DNA of 24,709 nucleotides. Source: Saccoglossus kowalevskii (Eukaryota; Hemichordata; Enteropneusta; Harrimaniidae). The translations under genes and the position numbers were made by a program. Location of the stretch: assembly GCF_000003605.2 (NCBI RefSeq), contig NW_003148776.1, forward strand, positions 4,736 to 29,444, in the 5' to 3' direction. This document shows positions 9,984-18,991 of this stretch, one piece after another (positions within the stretch are counted from its first letter, which is position 1; each line of letters starts with the position of its first letter). The notes beneath the pieces were generated by a model. The model did no database searches. It was not told the origin of the DNA and saw only the letters and a program-made list of their open reading frames with translations.

Positions 9984-10194
9984 TTACCCGCGACTTGGCA
10001 AGTCATCCATAGTTTCTGGTAAGTCTGTATTGTACGTTTCTGGTACAAATACTATAAGACTGCACGACATCACGACCAGAGCACTCATAGTGATGAAAGG
10101 AATTAAGTAATACACGTCCATCAATGCCACGATGTACGGAGCGGACAACGCCCCCACGTTTTGAAAACCGAACGCAAGACCCATTCCAGCATTT
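9984..10194 (-). CDS. SLC22 exon 9: TM11, TM12 and C-terminus
   Basis: Residues 451-519. NAGMGLAFGFQNVGALSAPY (TM11) and a TM12 segment end in FVPETYNTDLPETMDD, the family's LPET tail. The frame reads CGC-GGG-TAA, stop at 9984-9986. The same bases form a perfect donor (GG|GTAAGTA with the cut after 9988), so either this is the last exon or a further short exon exists. I did not find a convincing one downstream. Confidence 0.85.
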
Positions 10195-13100
10195 CTATAT
10201 AAAAAAAAAACACGAACAATTGTTGAACGCAACTTGTGGCCGAGATAATTAAAGTTACAGAAATGACACGAAAACAGTATAAATGTTCGTATTGTGTCTT
10301 GTATTTGTTGTTTTGTTTTCATGTACTTGGTGTAGGTTCAAAACATGTACATTTCAGTGAACGAGGTTGTTGATAACCTTTGCGAAATTTGCTGTCTGAA
10401 CTTTAGACAATTAATTTCAAAATCCCTCAAAATAATTAGGAGCTACCGGTAATGTATACACGATAAACGTTGTACGTGGCCAAAAGATTTAAAGGGCTGT
10501 AGTCGTCGCGCCACGCATGCGCGAAATGTATGGGTCTCATAAAAACAAAAGAGAAAACTTTGACTGTTACAAGTACAAACTTAGACGTTGCCAATCTTTT
10601 ATTAGGTATCTTTTTAGGTGATTGGGTGGTATCAAAGGAGTCACCGACGGTAATTAGTGCAAGTCGCGCCCAGGTCAAATCTCTTACTTGTGATTCCATT
10701 AGAAGAGTGCATTGAATTGTGGGAACGCGACGACAAACGCTCTTTAAGCTTCACAGTTTTTGAAAGTAGTTTTTGGGGAAAATGAAGAAACAAGTCTGGC
10801 TACTCTTGGTTTACCAGAAATGAACATAATTGTAAAATATAACAATAGCAAGAACATTTACTGGTGCAGAAAATGTTTCGATAAAATAATTTTGCGTAAA
10901 TTTCTTGTTCATTATCTAGTACCCAGAATGTAAACAAATATAATGACATTGACAAGAAGTAAATAAATTAGAGGTCATCGAATAAACTAATTTTCGAGAC
11001 TTAATAAAAACAGTATTAAATTATGGCCATATTGTCAGTTTCTGGAACGTTTTGATTTATTGCTCGCTATGGTGGTGAACAATCTCCCAATTGTCTATTG
11101 TTACCTACCTGACTGTTGTTGGAAAAGACTCCATGGATAATAAATACATGGATGTATAACTAATCTGATTTAAAAACTTGGTAAGTATTCCAAAACTTAT
11201 AATAACAGCTTCTATGTCTGTGTAAAAAAATATCAAAACATTATAAATAATTTATTGGTATAAAGAAAAATTACTTATTATCGCATCCGGAATGTAACCA
11301 CGGGATAACATGGCATATTGGGGAACGAGGATAGTATCCTCAACTTAGTAAAAACATATCTTACTGAGGTGTATGGTAGATAGTACCAAGTTGCCATAGC
11401 AACACATCTAAATTACACAATTTGTTTCATTTTTTCTCAAGATGATTTCCGTAGTAAAATCAGAACTATTTTCTTTCAAGTTATTACATATACGAGTGGC
11501 GTTATTGCAATGAATTAGCAATCATGAGAACGAGGGTGGTAACCCTAACTCATTAATAATTTCAATGCATGCATGTAGTGTAGTACAATAGACGTAAATC
11601 GGGAAAATTTGAGTACTATTGTTATTATTGAACAAAGTCGACACTCTCAGCGTAATATAAATTATCATGGTAGAAATAAACGATGTTTAAAAAAGTGTGT
11701 TTTCGTGCGACTACCTGTCAAACCAGTCACCATCCACGTCACGCCACTTAAGACCGACACTACCACTAGAACAATCTTCCGTGGCTGGTTGTTCAACCAA
11801 AACCAATTTAGAAAAATGGCAGGTAGCTCAAAGACGCCCATTAGCGTAAATACAGCATATGGATGACCGGGAAAATAATAATCTGTGTTTTCGGCGATTC
11901 CCATGTACATTAGATTGACGGTAAACCTGTGTAAAAAAATATACAACGTCACTCAATTAACATTCACAGAAACAAAAACACAAAACTAACATTTAATGCC
12001 GACTATCCACACACCCATATGCCTCGCATGAAATTCAAAATGATTAAACATTCTCAAAACCGAAGCGATGGACCCAGAGCTAGCTTGGCCTAAAAGTCTC
12101 AGATCCAAATTTTGCAATTATTTTACCAAAATAATTGAAAGTACCTGTCGTTGAAGCTACAACACTACAGGTAAGATATTCGAATTTGTTTGCATTCTAA
12201 ATGTCAGAACAATATTTCGCTGTAATTTTAAAGGAAATCGGAGCTATTAGGTCGCGCCCTCTAGAGTCAAGGCACTGCAGTGGTGCCATAGGTGAAGAGA
12301 AGGATGTTTATGAATGAATGAATGAAATTTATTTCACCAAAAAAAAACAAAAAAAAAAACGGTAAAGGTAGAAGTTGCACAGGTAGTAAATACATATAAA
12401 TAAATAAATAATTAAATAAATAAATAAACAAATAAATAACGAATTCTACTTAGATAACTTTTCTTTTTTTGGTGGGGATTACAGATATAGTTCATCAGAA
12501 CTAGTCGAGTCCGTAACCCCTGGATATATAATTTCATAGTTTAATCACACAAATTTCCAAATAAAGAAAGAAAGAGAAAAAAATATTACAAATCAGTTTT
12601 CAATTGAGCTTTTTTAGGAAACTCCTTTTCACAATCCTCACATAGTCCGGGGTTCATAGCTGCAGCTACAGTTTTGAGTATATTATAAAAGACGAACGAC
12701 AAATCCAAAGTCCCTTGGGGAATTGCGACATAACCAAGCAAAGTTGTTGTTTTAGTACGGTTACTTACTTTTTTTAGTAACCGTGCTTTGGACGACATTG
12801 TTTTCACTTATGTATGTCATGTTTACATCATCGAAGAATTTAGTCGCTAGAGGGCGCTGCTTACAGGAAAGGTATATTCCGCGAAATACATTGCAGGCAT
12901 TGTTGAACAACGGCAATTATTACTATTATTCGGCATACGTTTATAATGAGGTTAGTTGAGTTATTAATAAAAAATATTTACCAATTGAAACAAATTATTG
13001 CAGTCGTGACCTTTAAACCAGGCATCCGTATAAGTTCAAATGCTGTGTGGTGAACAACCGGTTCCTGTGACAAACAAACAAACATTTCATGGTCACGTTT

Positions 13101-16100
13101 AAAAACAAATAGAATGAAGAGAAACATGGACATAAAAATAAGACAAAGACAATATTTCATTTCTTCGTTTGTTACATTGTCGCTATAAATTGATTGTTTC
13201 TACCTTTTCCTCTGTAAATGCCGTGACGTCAACAAGAGCCTCATCAAGAACTGCGCCGTTTAATGTCGCGATCTTTTTGATAATGTCCTTCGCCTCATCG
13301 TGTCTACCCTGTTGTATCAACCATCTTGCAGACTCTTTTATGAAACTTGGAAATATAAAAATAACGTTATAAGCTATATGGCCCATATCGACTTTGTAAA
13401 AGATGAGAACGGTCACGTATACCTTACTTGAATATGATTTAGTTTATCCCATCGTATCGATGAGAAAGACTTGAAATATTTCAAATTAAAGACGATCCTC
13501 AAAGAGGAACATACATAATTTTTTTGTTATTATGTTTTATGCAAACGATGTACATTACATGCTCCGTATTCGTCGCTATGGAAAATATATCAAACATGAC
13601 GCGACTAATTCGTTAAACCACAGTCCCTCTATATAGGGACTGTGGTTAAACACCACTCCAATAAACACATATCTACGACGCTAGTGACATCTCATTGCAA
13701 ATTTAAAATATGCAAACGTCACAGACTATGGTATATCGTAAGTGGTCTCCATGTAATGAAATACCCTTTGTTCATTGGTCAGTTTGAAATCACGTGATGT
13801 CCGAGGACTGGCATCACTTTCCAACTTGTCAACCAAATACATTTACAACAACAATAAGTAATTACTAGCATCGTATCTACGCCAGTGAAGTGACGTCCAA
13901 TGAGTGGAGCGCCGCATATATTCTACACTTATAATTTCTCTGGGTGAAACAATAACTTAACTCACAAGCAATACGGTATGAATATAATACATGATATGGT
14001 ATTTATATACTGCATCCGTCTCCAGTTACCGTGCATGATGTACGCCATGATGCCCAATGTGATGCACCCAAATGTATATGCGATCTCGCACAGAATTACA
14101 GCTAATGGTTCATAAGCCGATGAAACTACTTCTACGACTGAAATGGGAAAAGAAACCGAAGAGCAGTTTAATAGAAAGGTTATGTTATCTGGAATCAAGT
14201 GTATGGAAAAATCAAACTTGTAGAACTGAACGGATGTACAAGAAATGTTTGGCTCAACTGATCTGTATGTTACCGCGTGATGCGAGACTTTTCATGACAA
14301 CAACATTATACTGAGGAATGTGCCGACTACTGACTATCGCTGAGTTAATTTGTTTGACCAACGTCTTGGACACTGTTTAATTCTCTGAGGAAAACTAATA
14401 AGCCCGAATAGACACTATATATGTCTAAAATAAATACAACATTAATAGTGTTCAATTTCTGGTCGACTTACCAATTACGCACCCAACAAGGTACACGCCC
14501 ATTGTTAAAATTGTCATGACAAACTGAGCAGAAATGACCAGTGCAAACGATGGCATAAAACACAAAACGGCGTTAAACACAAGTGCAAAGAGTAAACTGG
14601 AAATGTACGTGATTCTTCTACCAAACCTATAGAGAGAACACGTTAAAGTTGTTACCGTGACATCTATCGTAAACATCTAATTATTCAATATTTGAAGTAA
14701 TTCAACACCCATATTTCAACGGAACAGATGTATACCATGACACGTGCTTACACTTAAAGTATGCATGTATATGTAAAAGTGACCAACTAAACAATGCTTA
14801 TAATTAATTTAAAAGTCGATCAGAAAATTACGCATGCAAAACAACCTTTCTATAACACGCGCCCTCCAGTGACAAGGTGATGATGTGACGTAATAGGAGA
14901 CACGAAATCTTAAAACGTCAACATCATTTTGATCTGCAGTAGTCCATCACTGATAATAACATTTTGAGAGATTTTATAATATTCTTTAAAACGAACGACT
15001 AAACAACAACAATCAGTAGTTGAATTGAACGACGTTATCTTCACCTGAACGCATGTTGGTGTTAGAGGGCGCAAACTATGTGTATTCAGTGACTTGATAT
15101 CGCCGAGAAGATGCAAAAACAAGAATCCAAGGAAATTGTTGGAAAGTTCCAACCATATTCGGGTTATCGCGACAATGAGCTTGCAACTACTGCATTTAGT
15201 ATAGTATATATTACATCAAATGTCAATGGCTTCCAATAACATAAAGAACGTGAAGCATACTCACATATCAGAAAGTTGTCCATATGCCAATGACCCTATG
15301 AATAAACCAATAGCAACAGTAACCTTACACAGCTGCTTCAACCATGCCTTATTGCATACTAAATCAAACTGTAATAAAAACAAATGTCCAGGACTTAAAT
15401 ACTAATAAAATATTAGCACGAGGGTAGTTTGTGTCACCAGGGCGTGAACTTTACTAACCAATGAAAACAACGTGATCAATATGAACAGCGCCAATACCGT
15501 CGGGTTCACCTGGCTATATTTGGCATTTTACTACTTTTCACAGAAAAACTATCCATAAACATATCAATGTTTGGTCAGTTTATCAACAGTTTTTATGGCA
15601 ACAGTGGCAAATGGTAAACAAATAATTAGCTATGGTACTTTGAACGATTGTCATCATTGTCTTATGCATAATTATTTTTAATGAAATATAGTTCGTACTG
15701 ATTTTTAAGAATTAAATGTGTATCCATTTTGAAACAAGAGAGTTGTTTGTTTGCGTCTATTTGATAGGTCGAACATCAGTTGTAACTGCGCAAAAATGTA
15801 AACAATGCGACAGCAGCTTTATACATTTTGGCCGATAGTTACTTTTTGACATAAAATCTGGCTTGGTGGTCATAAAAAACTATAATTATATCACAACAGT
15901 AGTAACGTCAGCAAAAACTTTATTTGCCCAAATTCCCCAGCTTTGCTGAATCGGTTATTGAAGAGGTACATATATATTGTTCGATGCACGTGCGCAAATA
16001 CTTAAGATTAATGCCAAGTGCCATGGCGGGACCATGTACGTAGCAATAATTCAAAACGCATGCGCACACGTGGTGCATTATTTCAAGAAACAAGTACTAT

Positions 16101-16586
16101 GGGATGCATAGACAACGTCCTAGTTTACAATTAATAACTCTATCAAGATTCATTACGATAATACAAACACCTCAAAGTTAGGCATCGAAGCCTTGAAGAT
16201 CTACTTTCACTTACCTCAGTCACAAACGTATGAGAAAACTTTGTTTGTTCGTAAACCCATCCGTCATCGCATTGGCTGTATTCATCGGTATCGTTGACGT
16301 CAAACAGGGATGACGTATTGTCATCCAAGTTATATCGTAAACACGATTCCCAGACAATTTCATCCCCGTCGTAATAATAGGGTATCGTTATATTCTTTAT
16401 TTCTGAGTTGTGTTCGTAAGTCTGGTTATCCAGGACTCTACAATAGTAATCAGACACGGCTGCGAAGAACGTGTTACTCAGCGTGATCCATGTGAAGGGG
16501 ATAATGGCGATGAATACGAAAAACAACTGAGTCTTTTGAAATCTACCAATCCCGCCGATCGATTGGAGAATATCTTCATAATTCAT
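9984..16586 (-). CDS. SLC22-family organic ion transporter (12-TM major facilitator), nine exons
   Basis: Plasma-membrane transporter for organic cations, anions or zwitterions (carnitine-like); the substrate cannot be told from sequence. Joined CDS: complement of 16215-16586, 15265-15368, 14472-14626, 13966-14137, 13204-13345, 12982-13064, 11715-11926, 11109-11217, 9984-10194; 519 residues. All introns are GT-AG and every phase fits. Family marks: TM1 at about 21-43; a large outer loop (44-140) with four N-glycosylation sequons (N54, N65, N90, N98); CDDGWVYEQTKFSHTFVTEFDLVC at 106-129 (SLC22 signature); motif A GQLSDMFGRR at 154-163; KESARWL at 271-277; ICFNW near 339-343; ESFPTTVRNAGMG at 444-455; PET at 501-503. 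The start is ATG at 16584-16586. The C-terminal tail is shorter than usual; see the stop/donor overlap at 9984-9988. Confidence 0.95.
10195..11108 (-). other. SLC22 intron 8 (914 bp)
   Basis: GT-AG intron. Contains one CGCATGCGC (about 10514) and an 87-codon minus-strand frame (10436-10699) with no recognisable content. Nothing else seen. Confidence 0.75.
11109..11217 (-). CDS. SLC22 exon 8: TM10 and the ExFPTxVR motif
   Basis: 109 bp, residues 415-449, with split codons Asp414 and Arg450 at its ends. FGILTKFLNQISYTSMYLLS is TM10, followed by MESFPTTVR, the family's E-L-F/Y-P-T-x-V-R. Acceptor TTTTACACAG, donor GTAGGT. Too short to appear as a long open frame; found by the phase and family match. 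Confidence 0.9.
11715..11926 (-). CDS. SLC22 exon 7: TM7 to TM9
   Basis: 212 bp, residues 344-413. Contains VFELPAIFLNWFWLNN (TM8; family E-x-P-A) and the QPRK basic loop in place of the second G-R-R motif, then TM9. Donor GTAGTC is non-consensus beyond GTAG but phase 1 fits exon 8. Confidence 0.9.
12300..12536 (-). mobile_element. Probable 3' end of a non-LTR retrotransposon or SINE
   Basis: Read on the minus strand, a non-coding segment with a GGGGTTAC...GTAATCCCC hairpin-like pair (about 12478-12520) runs through AAAT repeats and poly-T stretches, and ends in a tandem (CATT)n tail (12311-12327 region), the style of tail left by CR1/L2-type elements. No coding part is present. Family assignment is inference. 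Confidence 0.4.
12394..12440. repeat. (AAAT)n microsatellite
   Basis: Imperfect AAAT/AAAC tetranucleotide tract, probably grown from the adjacent retrotransposon tail. Confidence 0.8.
12586..12798 (-). other. Unidentified 70-codon open frame nested in SLC22 intron 6
   Basis: Starts at an ATG with A at -3 (12796-12798) and runs MSSKARLLKK... to a stop at 12586-12588; a CEDCEKEF stretch has two cysteines spaced C-x-x-C. No family recognised. Near its start, CGGTTACT and AGTAACCG form an 8-bp hairpin (about 12757-12783). A GTAAGT after codon 10 could be a donor instead. It may be a real small gene, a decayed insertion or chance. Confidence 0.2.
12982..13064 (-). CDS. SLC22 exon 6: end of the central loop, start of TM7
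   Basis: 83 bp, residues 316-342, ending in split Trp343. FELIRMPGLKVTTAIICFNW matches the family L-x-R-x-P-x-M-R...L-x-F-N-W. Acceptor GTCACAG, donor GTAAAT. Confidence 0.9.
13204..13345 (-). CDS. SLC22 exon 5: ESxRWL motif and large cytoplasmic loop
   Basis: 142 bp, residues 269-315. KESARWLIQQGRHDEA matches the family PESPRWLxxxGRxxEA with Lys in place of Pro. The donor GTAGAA is weaker than consensus. A TGACGTCA palindrome (13224-13231) lies inside the coding sequence (codons for Val-Asp-Val). Confidence 0.9.
13616..13647. repeat. 32-bp palindrome in SLC22 intron 4
   Basis: AACCACAGTCCCT and AGGGACTGTGGTT are perfectly complementary over 13 bp around a 6-base CTATAT spacer. Typical of a cruciform or the remnant of a tiny foldback element. 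Confidence 0.85.
13966..14137 (-). CDS. SLC22 exon 4: TM5 and TM6
   Basis: 172 bp, residues 212-267 with split codons at both ends. VEVVSSAYEPLAV corresponds to the conserved E-x-V-G-x-x-Y-R cytoplasmic motif after TM4, with Glu where Arg is usual. GNWRRMQY is the family's short loop before TM6. Confidence 0.9.
14472..14626 (-). CDS. SLC22 exon 3: end of motif A, TM3 and TM4
   Basis: 155 bp. FGRR (160-163) completes motif A; two hydrophobic segments follow (about 165-182 and 185-210). Acceptor CTCTCTATAG, donor GTAAGT. The length again equals the exon I recall for vertebrate SLC22 genes. Confidence 0.92.
15265..15368 (-). CDS. SLC22 exon 2: TM2 and start of motif A
   Basis: 104 bp. Begins FDLVC, continuing VTE from exon 1 to give the TEFDLVC signature. 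TM2 is at about 141-154. Ends inside motif A with the split codon AT|G. From memory, vertebrate SLC22 genes also have a 104-bp exon here; worth checking. Confidence 0.92.
16215..16586 (-). CDS. SLC22 exon 1: N-terminus, TM1 and glycosylated outer loop
   Basis: 372 bp, 124 codons, phase 0 at the donor (GTAAGT). Begins MNYEDILQSIGGIGRFQKTQ, the usual SLC22 amphipathic start, then a hydrophobic TM1. The loop has four NxS/T sequons and cysteines at 49, 82 and 106, expected to form disulfides. An upstream TTG codon extends the frame by three codons but the first ATG is preferred. Contains a TGACGTCA palindrome at 16295-16302. Confidence 0.93.
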
Positions 16587-16595
16587 ATTGACCAA

Positions 16596-16608
16596 AGGTC
16601 AAGGGTCA
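16596..16608 (+). promoter_or_regulatory. DR1 nuclear-receptor element just 5' of the SLC22 start codon
   Basis: AGGTCA-A-GGGTCA, a direct repeat of the nuclear-receptor half-site with one-base spacing, ends ten bases from the ATG. DR1 is the element of HNF4, RXR/PPAR and COUP-TF type receptors. The first half-site also belongs to an everted TGACCAAAGGTCA. Regulatory role is inference. Confidence 0.45.
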
Positions 16609-18737
16609 GTATGATTGTTTTTGAGAGCTGTAATTCCGGAGGAGAGAAAATTATAATTTGAGATTATTGATGAAAATAGTTTATAAATAGACGCAGGTAT
16701 CGAACTATTTTACTAAATCCGGGCTTGAAGCGTTGATAAGATGGTTTATAAGTTGGATCACATGAAATCGCTCCCTGGTGTAGTACTAGCTGTATATGCG
16801 AAGACATCATTCATGTACTTGTTAAAGCATTGACTGTATAGATTCAGATCAACAGCATAGTACAGATAAAAAAAAACTCGTAAAGATGTGGCTTCTGTTT
16901 CTACCTTGTCCTTTATTTGTACATGTTTGCCCACGTGCTTCTGCTGTAATTAAATAAAAAAAATGTCATATCAAAATACATAAACAATTGTTCTGGCCTT
17001 GCGTCATTTGCTCCGGTCCCGTCGTAGTTGGCGTCTTAAACAGCACTGACGCAAATTCATGGATACTCGGGTCAACGCAAAGCAAAACTACACAACCACC
17101 TGTGGAGAGTCAGTGGAGTCAGTTTTCAGTAACGAAGGCGGAATTGAACGCGTATTTTGTTATAAACTGGCATTATTGATTGTAGTACATGTGATTAAAT
17201 GTTGGAAACATTGTTACATCTTTGCATAATTATAGTACACGTGACCAGGGGCCGAGAATAAAGCTCGGGATTGTGTTGAATTTGGGATACTTCTAAGCAT
17301 TGACTTCCATCTACCCACCAGATCAGACAGAAATTTAGCAGGCTCTAGACAGTCCCCCTATTTGAACTGCAATTCCAACAATCATGAATTAGAAAATGCA
17401 TTAGCTCAATTTGGGCCGCAAGAAAGGAATACACAAGGAAGTATAGTATAGCTATATTTCTGTTTTTTTATTGTTAATGTTATTTTTTTTCTTTTATTTG
17501 TACTTGTAAGACTGTTTTAAAGGCCAATAAATATTACTATTCTAGTACCTGGATGACTGCTAAGCGAACCGTCTGATCGAGTTCGAGCACGTAAAACCTT
17601 TTAAGACGTCACGGCTCTGATCAACAATACATGCAGAATCAGTTCTAGGGGAAAGGTTACATTTTACATTTTCACTGAAAATAAAATAAAAGTTCCATTT
17701 ACAGTAAAAAAAAAATAGGTTTTTACACTTTACAGATAAAGCAAATTCCTATGTAAACTTTACATTGTTATAATATATTTGATAATTTGTGTTTAAAAAT
17801 CAAAATTGGAAATTGCGTACGAATTACGACATTTAATGTGGAAAATGCTTTATACGCTTACAAAAAATAAAATCTTTGTACAAATTACGGACGAATAAAA
17901 TAACTGATTACATTTTACACCTTGTCCCTGTCTTCAATTTTACGTTTTTTTATTTATTTATTTAAATTACATTATTACGGAAATAAAAACAAATGATTAC
18001 AGCTTACGAAAATACTCCTTGCCGACCCTCGTTCTAGATGTACCGAGTAGACATAACCAAGTAAAGCTACTGCGACATGCGTCTCCATTGTACGAACAGA
18101 TTGACTTTCCTGATAGAACAGTAGACGCATTATAATATTCCGTAGAGGCGTAAATCAATGGGATATAAAAGAATTCCCACGCAAGCCTGAAGCAACGTGT
18201 CTAGGTGGGGCAATCTAGTATTTGTTGGCCATCAAACTAAACAAAACTTAAAGTAACTGAGTCTCCTTCATGAGAGGCGGGTCACCGTTTGAACCACATG
18301 TCGTGTTTTCCGTCTCCCAAAAGATAGACACACTGAATAAATAAAAATAATACTTACTTGATACTGTCAATATACGGATGTTAACGATATCATGTACTTT
18401 CAACGTTTCGACACTGGTGACACCCTCACCAGTAGTTCATTTCATTCATTGGTGCGTTAACAATGAAGTTAGAAAGTATCAATCCGCCAAAGTGTATTTA
18501 TCCGCTTGTTTACTTGCCAAGCACTATCTGAGATTGGTTTCGAGTTTAATTGTACTAAGCTTAAAAAACGGCATCGTTTTCTTTTTGGGCACTTTGTGTT
18601 GTGGATAACAGGAAAGAACTATTTTGTGTCTCGCCCGGGGATATTTACACTTCGAGGAAAACAATTCAGTGGGGTAAAAGGTAAGTATACGCATCGTGTT
18701 GGTACGCATCCAACGGCAACAAGCAATAAATCATGAA
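16609..18737. other. SLC22 5' flank and intergenic DNA
   Basis: AT-rich with no gene I can support. Open frames are under 80 codons and unrecognised. A segment at about 17400-17545 ends in a poly-T-rich stretch and CCAATAAATATTACTATT, possibly an old retroposon end, but without clear borders. Confidence 0.5.
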
Positions 18738-18866
18738 TGAACAGGTAATGAATGGATACATACAATCCCGTGTACAACAATGAACAGGTAATGAATGGAT
18801 ACATACAATCCCGTGTACAACAATGAACAGGTAATGAATGGATACATACAATCCCGTGTACAACAA
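18738..18866. repeat. Minisatellite: three identical 43-bp copies
   Basis: Copies at 18738-18780, 18781-18823 and 18824-18866, each beginning TGAACAGGTAATGAATGG, identical by eye; a fourth begins (TGAAC) and stops. The repeated peptide frames seen on the minus strand here come from the repeat and are not genes. Confidence 0.95.
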
Positions 18867-18945
18867 TGAACGTTCAATTGGATTCGTGTTGTGGTGACGG
18901 TTACAGCTCTATTGAAGTTTGTTGCGTGGCGTTGGTCATGAACTT

Positions 18946-18991
18946 GTTATTTATTTATTTATTTATTTACTTATTTATTTTATTTATTTAT
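18946..18991. repeat. (TTTA)n microsatellite
   Basis: Around ten TTTA tetranucleotides with minor interruptions. Simple repeat. Confidence 0.9.

Larger units (their letters stand above)
11927..12981 (-). other. SLC22 intron 6 (1055 bp), repeat-rich
   Basis: Holds a probable retrotransposon tail (12300-12536), AAAT microsatellite, two GAGGGCGC octamers (minus at 12254-12261, plus at 12850-12857) and a small unidentified open frame on the minus strand (12586-12798). Confidence 0.75.

Noticed and set aside
16587-16595. Upstream in-frame extension of the SLC22 start
   Set aside because: The codon is TTG, not ATG; the first ATG at 16584-16586 fits the family N-terminus.
16410-16661. 83-codon plus-strand frame
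   Set aside because: Antisense shadow of SLC22 exon 1.
18619-18866. Minus-strand frames with a repeated YPFITCS-type peptide
   Set aside because: They are translations of the 43-bp tandem repeat.
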